Position numbers and translations under genes: made by a program. From Rhynchopus euleeides (lineage: Eukaryota > Euglenozoa > Diplonemea > Diplonemida > Diplonemidae), in NCBI GenBank assembly GCA_963210315.1, contig OY723269.1, positions 1 to 64,000 on the forward strand: a stretch of 64,000 bases of DNA, in the 5' to 3' direction. Positions 54,552 to 62,356 of this stretch are shown here, one piece after another (position 1 is the first letter of the stretch; every line of letters starts with the position of its first letter). Below the pieces are notes generated by a model. It was not told the DNA's origin. It did no database searches and was given only the letters and a program-made list of their open reading frames with translations.

Positions 54552-57500
54552 GTATTTGTTCTTGTATCCCACGTAGTGCGTCCTCTTGTCAGTGTGGTGG
54601 AAGTAGTGTGCAATGTCATCCGCCACGTCTTTGATCGCATCGGCCGCTTTGCTGAGCAAGCGTCCCAGCGACTCGACAATGTCCTCGATCTCTTCCAGAG
54701 GATGTTCGAGCAGCCCGACCGCCATGTTCTTCGCCCACGACAGGCCCGCGCTGAACAGCTGCTTGGCGCTGGACCACGCTGCCTCTGCCGCGTGGTCCAC
54801 CGCCTTCACAGCCTTCACAACAGCACCCCCGACCACGCCCACTGCTTTCGCCACCGCCTTCGCAGCTGCCTTGAGCAGAAGACCGGGCTCGACGCTGACG
54901 CTGAGGCTGAAGTGCGAGTCCAGGAACGACGAGGCCATCTTGGCGTGCCCCGTCACCGTCAGGCTGACGAGCTCCGCGACACTGCCGCTTGCGGTGAAGG
55001 TCAAGTCCCTTCCTTGGATGTGGAACGTCGTGGCGATGCTCAGCAGGCGCAGCACCGAGATCTTGCACGACAGCGTGACGCTCTCCACCGTCGTGGTGTG
55101 CAGCTCAAAGCTGATATCCTCCACGCGCACGACGCCGTAGAAGTTCATGTCCGACAGCGACGCCTGCACGTCGGCAAAGCTGTGGTCCCACGACAGGCGC
55201 ATCGCGGTCGACAGCGCACCACCGAACAGCTTCACGTTCCCCGAGAAGGAGAATTTGCTGTCCGTGACGTGCACGTCAACCTGCCCGTACGACCGCAGCA
55301 CAGGGATGCTGATCGCGCCCACGATTCGCACGTTCGAGTCGGACACCGCAAGCCGCGGCCCCCCGACGACACTGCCGCCACTCACCTTCCCGCCGATCTG
55401 CAGCATCCCGCCGAAGCTGAGCTGCCCCATCTCCGCGTCGATCGAGAACGACGTGTCGGAGATCACAGCCCGAACGGCGAAGCGCAACCCGAGGAACTCG
55501 AGGCTGCCTGCGTAGGCCAAGCCGGCAGGGACGTCCAGCGAGCGCGTGCCGAACTGCACTGTCTTTGTCACCCCAGTCGGGTTGAACATCATGTACGCAT
55601 AACAATCGGTATTGATCGTGCCGTGCGCTGGGGTCATGCCAGAGTCTGTCGGGCAGTTCGTGCTGTAGGGATGCAGCCCGGCCTCCAGCAGGATGTGCGG
55701 CATGTACTGCGCCACCTTGCTGAGCCCGCCGCCGGCAAGCGTCAGGATGTCGCCGATTGTGAGGTGGTTGATCAGCGCTGCGAAGTAGTTGTCCTCCGGG
55801 TTGGTGAGGTCGATCGACGCCGCCAGCAGCCCGTGCACGGCGTGTGGCGCACCGTCGTGGCATGACCCTGCGGACCCCAGGCAGAGCGCAGCCTCGATAC
55901 CCACCTTCTCCGGCACAAAGCCCTCCACCGCCACGCGCAGGTCGACCTCGAGCGCCGTGACCTGCACGAACGAGAGCCCCATCACGTTGTTCCACGCGCC
56001 GGTCGACTGGAGCCGCATCCCGAAGAATGGACTCCCATCGCTCAGCCCAACGGTCCCGGTCCCCTCGAACTGCAGGTAGTGTGGGTGTGGGCTACTGCAG
56101 CTGCCCACGCACACGCGCAGCGGGACGCCGAGCGACACAACCGTCGAGGTCTCGGACGACGTGAGCGACAGGGCGATCCCGTGCGACGCCGACGCGTCGG
56201 CGATGCTCACCACCTTGTGGATCACCGCCGGTGTGTTGAAGCTCAGCGCCACGCCGATCGCGCTCTCGGACACCATGCTCGCCAGCGTCAAGTCGCTCGT
56301 ATCCAGCCCGCGCAGCATCTTGAAGAGCACATTGTCACCTGACGGCCAGAGCACCTTCCCGCCGGCGACCGACACATGCAGCTGGCCTGCGTGCGCGTCC
56401 AGCTCGACGCGGTGACCTGCCAGCCCGAGCGAAGCGATAGGCGACAGCGTACCCTTCACAATGCTTCCTACGCTCTGTGGCAGCAGCCCGCTGGTGAGCG
56501 TGTCGACCAGCCCGCCGAACGTCACGGCAGCGCCCGTAGCCATGACCTGCAGCGAGTCGCTGGACGCTGTCACCGTGAACTGCACTCCCGCCCCGGGCGC
56601 TGCGTGCAGCAGCCGCGAGCCTGACTTCGTGTCAGACGAGCCTGTGACGGAGGCCTCGAACTGGTGGGCGCTGGCATGCAGGTGCAGCTTCCCCGTGTGC
56701 ACAGTCAACGACAGGTGCGGCATGACGCTGTGCATGAAGAAGGACTTCAGCTCGCCGTGCAGCGACCTGCCAAGCGCACCGTCCGCAAGGTCAGCGACCG
56801 TCAGCGCACCGTGCAGATCCGCGTCCGCCTCCACGTCCTCCACTCCTTCGGCGCCCACCGTCGACGACACCGACACCGTCACGGCCTTGCCGAACGATGC
56901 CGACCCAGAGAGCGTGCCTGCCCACTGCAGCGCGTCGCCATACGGCGTGCCGGTCAGCTGCCAACGCACGTTGCTCAGCGACAAATGCAGGACATCCACA
57001 CGACCGACGTCCCCGTCGACTGTCCACACATCGGACATGCCCGACGGTGTGCGAGTCACCTCGCCATCGATCCCCTCGACGTGCACACCGCCCGCACTGA
57101 ACGCAAGCTTCCCCTTGGCAGTGAGCTTGTCGTGCTCGTCGACACTGCCCGACAGCTCACCGGTCACGCTGCCCAAGGCCAGTTTGACGTCAGCAGCCAC
57201 CGCAGTCACCCCGCTGTGTTGGTCGAAGTCGATGCTCGCCGTCCCAGTCACCCCACCGGGCAGCTGAAGCTCTCCTGACAGGGTGCCGGACCAGATGATG
57301 TGGTTGCCCTGATCAGCCGAGTGCATCGCCAGCTCAACGTGCGACACATCCAGCCCACGCACCGACAGCGCGTGAGGGGAGGAGGCCTTGACCTGCCAGC
57401 GGGGTGTGTGGCCATCCTTGGCGCAGCCATCAAGCTGCGCCAGCTCCGCCGTCAGCGACAGCATCCCTGCACTGGGTACGTCAACCTGCACTTGACCTTT

Positions 57501-59573
57501 GCTTGCAGAGCTGCAGGCGGTGATACTGAATGACACGTGCCCGTGCATCTCCAACCCAGCCTCCGACACAGACACGTCTGCTGTCACGTCGGACACCGTA
57601 CCGCCCACCACATGCACATCGGCCTTCGTCGACGCGCCAAACAGGCTCGTGTCACCGTGCATGGTGCCTGACCAGGTGCCATCGTGGGTCAGGTCCACTG
57701 CGACGTTGCTCACCGTCAGGCTGTGTGCATCCACATGCGGCGCGTGCCCCTTGACCGTCCACACATCGGACATGCCCGACGGTGTGCGAGTCACCTCGCC
57801 ATCGATCCCCTCAACGTGCACACCGCCCGCACTGAACGCAAGCTTCCCCTTGGCAGTGAGCTTGTCGTGCTCGTCGACACTGCCCGACAGCTCACCGGTC
57901 ACGCTGCCCAAGGCCAGTTTGACGTCAGCAGCCACCGCAGTCACCCCGCTGTGTTGGTCGAAGTCGATGCTCGCCGTCCCAGTCACCCCACCGGGCAGCT
58001 GAAATTCTCCTGACAGGGTGCCGGACCAGATGATGTGGTTGCCCTGATCAGCCGAGTGCATCGCCAGCTCAACGTGCGACACATCCAGCCCACGCACCGA
58101 CAGCGCGTGAGGGGAGGAAGCCTTGACTTGCCAGCGGGGTGTGTGGCCATCCTTGGCGCAGCCATCAAGCTGCGCCAGCTCCGCCGTCAGCGACAGCACC
58201 CCTGCACTGGGTACGTCAACCTGCACTTGACCTTTGCTTGCAGAGCTGCAGGCGGTGATACTGAATGACACGTGCCCGTGCATCTCCAACCCAGCCTCCG
58301 ACACAGACACGTCTGCTGTCACGTCGGACACCGTACCGCCCACCACATGCACATCGGCCTTCGTCGACGCGCCAAACAGGCTCGTGTCACCGTGCATGGT
58401 GCCTGACCAGGTGCCATCGTGGGTCAGGTCCACTGCGACGTTGCTCACCGTCAGGCTGTGTGCATCCACATGCGGCGCGTGCCCCTTGACTGTCCACACA
58501 TCGGACATGCCCGACCGGGTGCGAGTCACCTCGGCGTCGATCTCCTCGACGTGCACACCGCCCGCACTGAATGCAAGCGTGCCCTTGCCTGTCAGCACGC
58601 CCTGCGCGTCTTTGCTCGCCTTCAGCTCGCCTGTCAGGCCGCCCAAGTCGATCTTTAGGCCGGCGCTGAACGCAGTCACCCCGTTGTGCTGGTCAAACTC
58701 GACGGTTGCGGTCCCCGTCTCCCCGCCCGACCGCAGCTCCCCGGAGATGGTCCCTCCCCACGCGACATGCCCGGAGGAGATGCTTGCTGTGACTGTCGCT
58801 TCGCAATGTGCCATGTGCGCGGACTGCACGATGATGTCCCCGACCGCGCGCAACGTCGCTACCTGCGTGCCGCTAGTTCCCGCGACCACGGCGCAGAGGT
58901 CAACCATGGCTTCCGTCAGGGACAGTGTGCCCTGCACCCCGCCCACCGACAGCGTGCCTGACGCCCTGAGAGGCCCACTGAGCGGGCACGACGTCTTGCT
59001 GCCCGTGAGGGCCGCCAGCACGTCGTGTGTGCCCACGGTGAGCGTCGGCGGCAGGCCGAGCTGCCCTGTACCCGTGAGGCCCAGCGCCACTTGCTGCGTC
59101 ACGGCGTTGCTGTGCACGTCGTCGCTCTCGATCACGATATCGGCCGTCACGGTGCCCCCGAGAGACGCAGCCACCACACGCCCTTTGAGCAGCGTACCGC
59201 GCCACCGGACGCTGGCCCTCTTCCCTACCTGGTACATCTCGAAGTACACGTCGGTGTGGGCCCCAGACAGCTGCCTGATGCCTTCGACGGTCGGCGGGGC
59301 GCTGACTGTCATGCTCATCGCGCGGTTGCGACACAAGGCCGTCACCAGGAGCTTCTCCACCTTGACGAGCACCCCGTCAGCCTCGCCGGTCAGCGTCACG
59401 GTGCCCTGGGTGCTGCCGTAGTTCTCGTCGAAGCACGTGTACGCGGCGAAGATGATGCTGAGGTCTGTCGTCAGACACACCTCCACATCCCCCGGCGTGC
59501 AGAGACCCTCAATACCGGCAGCAGACACGACAGACACGAACACTGCGCACAGCGCAGCCACACGCGATCGCAT
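54471..59573 (-). CDS. Large secreted beta-rich repeat protein, 5' part, truncated by T insertion
   Basis: The start at 59573 gives MRSRVAALCAVFVSVVSAA, a clear signal peptide; the open frame extends 39 codons further upstream, but those lack one. From there 1674 host residues are followed by 26 residues read from the T element, then TGA. The protein is built of short Gly/Ser/Thr/Val-rich strands (patterns like W-x-GTLSGE, VTGTASIDFDQHSGVTAV), suggesting an extended beta structure reminiscent of AsmA/TamB-type repeats, though I cannot assign a family. Residues about 360-850 contain two nearly identical 245-residue repeats and a partial third. Further on are a Cys-bearing segment (CLGSAGSCHD) and, near the end, an amphipathic Ala/Lys-rich helical region (LLKAAAKAVAKAVGVV). 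Probably a cell-surface or extracellular matrix protein. Without the insertion it would continue in frame for about 400 more codons. Confidence 0.85.
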   Translation of the reverse strand: MRSRVAALCAVFVSVVSAAGIEGLCTPGDVEVCLTTDLSIIFAAYTCFDENYGSTQGTVTLTGEADGVLVKVEKLLVTALCRNRAMSMTVSAPPTVEGIRQLSGAHTDVYFEMYQVGKRASVRWRGTLLKGRVVAASLGGTVTADIVIESDDVHSNAVTQQVALGLTGTGQLGLPPTLTVGTHDVLAALTGSKTSCPLSGPLRASGTLSVGGVQGTLSLTEAMVDLCAVVAGTSGTQVATLRAVGDIIVQSAHMAHCEATVTASISSGHVAWGGTISGELRSGGETGTATVEFDQHNGVTAFSAGLKIDLGGLTGELKASKDAQGVLTGKGTLAFSAGGVHVEEIDAEVTRTRSGMSDVWTVKGHAPHVDAHSLTVSNVAVDLTHDGTWSGTMHGDTSLFGASTKADVHVVGGTVSDVTADVSVSEAGLEMHGHVSFSITACSSASKGQVQVDVPSAGVLSLTAELAQLDGCAKDGHTPRWQVKASSPHALSVRGLDVSHVELAMHSADQGNHIIWSGTLSGEFQLPGGVTGTASIDFDQHSGVTAVAADVKLALGSVTGELSGSVDEHDKLTAKGKLAFSAGGVHVEGIDGEVTRTPSGMSDVWTVKGHAPHVDAHSLTVSNVAVDLTHDGTWSGTMHGDTSLFGASTKADVHVVGGTVSDVTADVSVSEAGLEMHGHVSFSITACSSASKGQVQVDVPSAGMLSLTAELAQLDGCAKDGHTPRWQVKASSPHALSVRGLDVSHVELAMHSADQGNHIIWSGTLSGELQLPGGVTGTASIDFDQHSGVTAVAADVKLALGSVTGELSGSVDEHDKLTAKGKLAFSAGGVHVEGIDGEVTRTPSGMSDVWTVDGDVGRVDVLHLSLSNVRWQLTGTPYGDALQWAGTLSGSASFGKAVTVSVSSTVGAEGVEDVEADADLHGALTVADLADGALGRSLHGELKSFFMHSVMPHLSLTVHTGKLHLHASAHQFEASVTGSSDTKSGSRLLHAAPGAGVQFTVTASSDSLQVMATGAAVTFGGLVDTLTSGLLPQSVGSIVKGTLSPIASLGLAGHRVELDAHAGQLHVSVAGGKVLWPSGDNVLFKMLRGLDTSDLTLASMVSESAIGVALSFNTPAVIHKVVSIADASASHGIALSLTSSETSTVVSLGVPLRVCVGSCSSPHPHYLQFEGTGTVGLSDGSPFFGMRLQSTGAWNNVMGLSFVQVTALEVDLRVAVEGFVPEKVGIEAALCLGSAGSCHDGAPHAVHGLLAASIDLTNPEDNYFAALINHLTIGDILTLAGGGLSKVAQYMPHILLEAGLHPYSTNCPTDSGMTPAHGTINTDCYAYMMFNPTGVTKTVQFGTRSLDVPAGLAYAGSLEFLGLRFAVRAVISDTSFSIDAEMGQLSFGGMLQIGGKVSGGSVVGGPRLAVSDSNVRIVGAISIPVLRSYGQVDVHVTDSKFSFSGNVKLFGGALSTAMRLSWDHSFADVQASLSDMNFYGVVRVEDISFELHTTTVESVTLSCKISVLRLLSIATTFHIQGRDLTFTASGSVAELVSLTVTGHAKMASSFLDSHFSLSVSVEPGLLLKAAAKAVAKAVGVVGGAVVKAVKAVDHAAEAAWSSAKQLFSAGLSWAKNMAVGLLEHPLEEIEDIVESLGRLLSKAADAIKDVADDIAHYFHHTDKRTHYVGYKNKYFFWYPGANRGTATLHLCSWGVCCLSR
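57020..58490 (-). repeat. 735-bp tandem duplication inside the secreted-protein gene
   Basis: Two copies with a 735-bp (245-codon) period are almost identical at DNA level, for example at 57248 and 57983 and at 57499 and 58234. A third partial unit with clear divergence begins after about 58490. The length keeps the frame. High identity including silent sites implies recent duplication or gene conversion. Confidence 0.92.
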
Positions 59574-60628
59574 ATTCTGCAGTGTGATCTGTCCGAGTTG
59601 CGTGTGGAGGAGCTGACTTACTGCACCTCTGGGGAAACAACGGTGGGGGTGCAGCAAGCCTTGTTTCGTGGGGTTGGTGCCCTGAAGCAAGCAAGAGTCA
59701 TATGAGCAGGCGGGTAAATAGTAGGGGGCGGGATTTACATGGTCGCCCTGGGCGTACTGCGCAACTGCACTCTGCTGGCGCGGAACGCCATTTTGCTGAA
59801 AGTGGCAGGGGCCAGACGGGTGTACTCAGCACAAGCAATAAGGGCCAGGCGTCCTCCGTGACCGCCTCCTTGGCTAGAAACGCACAAAAAACAGGCATTC
59901 CCAAACGAGTGGTCCCAGTGATCATCGCGCTGCTTGCCAAGACCACTCGTCCTGAATCCGGGGGAGAAAGGGCATCGACCTCGATGGTGGAAGCAGGGAG
60001 AACAGTTGTGGGGATTGGGCACGTGGGTGCGTGGGGGGTATCGTAGAGATCAACTCCACTCAACTCAACTCAAACCGCCGTTGCAAAGAAGAGCTTCATC
60101 TGCGGTAGGGGGTCGGGGCGTGCGTGACGAACGGGGCAGTGCAGTCGATGCGCTGCGGGTCGACGTGCTGACCCTTGAAACGTTTCGCGCGGGGACATGG
60201 TTAGCCACCTTGGAAAGCTGCACTACCATTTTCATCTGCTTCCGTTGATCCGGTTGCTTCCGTTTTCTTCTTGTGTTTGTGTTTTGACGCCTTCCCCACA
60301 CAAGAAAAAGTGACGGTGGCAGGGGGCGGTGCCAGCCAATGCCCGCGCCGTGGGGCCAGCCTGGCGGGACGCCGCGTGGCTGGCCCCGATGACATGGATG
60401 TAGGGGGTTGAAATACAAGGCGCACGGATTCTATTCAATTTTTTGGTCTTTGCGGGTACCTTCTGCACCCAAAACCCCAAAAAGTTTGGAACACAAGCTC
60501 AGGTGTGTCATCAGCCACGGCCCGCACATGATGTGTGGCTGCGATACGCTGGGATGGATGTAGCAAAGGGCAACAGCGCTGCTGAGAGGCGAGGTGGACA
60601 CACCTGTGCCACAAGGACAAATATAAAA
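59574..60628. other. Upstream region of the secreted-protein gene, with a diverged T relative
   Basis: About 59795-59985 aligns loosely with T (GTGTACTC-GCA, GGC-GGCGTCCTC, AAACGCACAAAAAACAGG, ACGAGTGGTCCC), so it is an old T copy or a relative. The first 100-200 bp should hold the promoter of the minus-strand gene; no element can be called with confidence. No gene seen in 60000-60628. Confidence 0.55.
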
Positions 60629-60977
60629 TACCGTATACGTAAATATTATGGAACGTAAATATTATGGAACGGGCCCATTTTTGCCCGGTCCGTTCCATAA
60701 TATTTACGTTCCAAAATATTTACAGGGCCAGTTGGGGACTCAGTGGTGAGGATGGCTTGCCTCAGGAATCGCACGAAAAGTGCACGAGTAGGTCCCGTCA
60801 GGGACTCTGTATGCCGTCCGATCACCTGGTCCAAGTCCCCGAGTCGCAGAAAGCCCTGTAAATATTATGGAACGAAAAAAATCTGGAACGCCAACCCACC
60901 AGCGTTCCAAAATATTTACGTTCCATAATATTTACGTTCCATAATATTTACGTTCCAAAATATTTACGTATACGGTA
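60629..60977. mobile_element. MITE-like element with long inverted repeats and TA flanks
   Basis: Terminal inverted repeats of about 44 bp start CCGTATACGTAAATATTATG on the left and match the reverse complement on the right with one mismatch; TA flanks each side. Inside, further direct and inverted copies of GTAAATATTATGGAACG occur near 60680-60725 and 60856-60960. The interior has no transposase. TA target duplications suggest mobilisation by a Tc1/mariner-superfamily transposase elsewhere; the family is not identified. Confidence 0.82.
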
Positions 60978-62015
60978 TGTAAGCATGGCCATATGGCCGT
61001 ATGGATCGCCGCAGGCAGAACAGAACAGGGGCAGGAGCACTCGAACCGATGTGGTGGTGAGGCGCCGCCATAGCGAACAGAACAGACTGCCTGTGGGATG
61101 CAAAAAAGAAAATGATATCCCGGTACAGCTGCAACAACAGGCGTGGGACCAGGGTACCGTAGAGAAGCAAATCGGGTAAAGGGTAAAGGGGACAGGGGAA
61201 AGGGGAGGGAGGGAGAAACAATTGAGAGTAGGGTGGACGACTCGCCCAACTTTTCAGCTAAGCTACTGTGACAAAAAATATTGGCTTCAAAAAAAGAAAT
61301 TCCTGGGTTTCTCGGCCACTTTTGAGGTAATTGCGCGACAGTCCTGAAGTTGGGAACCCCAAATGTGGAAAAGCAACACCGAAAACTCGATTTTCGGGCC
61401 CCACACTGTAGACACAATGTGACTTTTCGGGGGTACCTGGGACCCCCCGTGTTTAAGTCCCCCCCCTGGAGGCGACTTTCGGCCAGGGGGGGGCTTAAAC
61501 ACGGGGGTGGCACGGTGGAGACCAAGAAGACCTCTTCCGCTTCCGTCGTATGGGGGTGATTCCGGTCCGGATGGACTTTTGGCACCCCACTTTTCGACTC
61601 TGACAGCACCTGGAGGGCACCAGGTGGCCTCGCGGCCACCTGATGACCCTCCAGACCAGCCCACTCCCGTGTTTAGGTCCACCTGTGCTTAAGTCCCCCC
61701 TGGGGGGACTTTTACACGGGTGGTCCCAGGTATGAGCAGTGATCTCGTGCCAGGGCTGGCATGGCCCGACCTCAACATTTTCCCATCACATGTTGTGGAG
61801 AGGCCAGACTATCTTCAGTAGACTTTGGGTTTTTGAGTTCGGCCGGGTGAAAATGCGGCGCAGCGTGCGAAAATCCAACGCCACCATGAGAGGCAGGTGG
61901 ATGAAGCTTGATGACTCAGTCGCGCCGAATCGTACCCAAGTGAAGGACTATCCCCTGGAATGCGACACAGCACCAACCGGTGTGAGACGTGCCTTCAAAA
62001 TCCTGAAGGATGATC
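60978..62015. other. Intergenic region with CCCCGTGTTTAAGTCC-type hairpins
   Basis: No supported gene. 61436-61508 is a strong inverted repeat (ACCCCCCGTGTTTAAG with CTTAAACACGGGGGT), and related fragments recur near 61664-61730. The minus-strand ORFs here are by-products of these GC-rich hairpins. Confidence 0.55.
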
Positions 62016-62356
62016 ACCGACCAATAAAGCGACCAGATGGCGGTCCCAAATTTGGGACCGACCCATAAAGCGACCAGATGGTGGTCCCAAATTTGGGACC
62101 GACCCATAAAGCGACCAGATGGTGGTCCCAAATTTGGGACCGACCCATAAAGCGACCAGATGGTGGTCCCAAATTTGGGACCGACCGAAAAATTGACCAG
62201 AGGGCGGTCCCAAATTTGGGACGGACCAATAAAGCGACCAGATGGCGGTCCCAAATTTGGGACCGACCGAGAAAGCGACCAGATGGCGGTCCCAAATTTG
62301 GGACCGACCGAGAAAGCGACCAGATGGTGGTCCCAAATTTGGGACCGACCGAAAAA
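62016..62356. repeat. 41-bp minisatellite, each unit with an 18-bp perfect palindrome
   Basis: About eight units of 41 bp with consensus ACCGACCCATAAAGCGACCA-GATGGTGGTCCCAAATTTGGG. Each contains GGTCCCAAATTTGGGACC, a perfect palindrome (one unit has GGGACGG). Since 41 is not a multiple of three, successive units are read in shifting frames. Confidence 0.95.
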
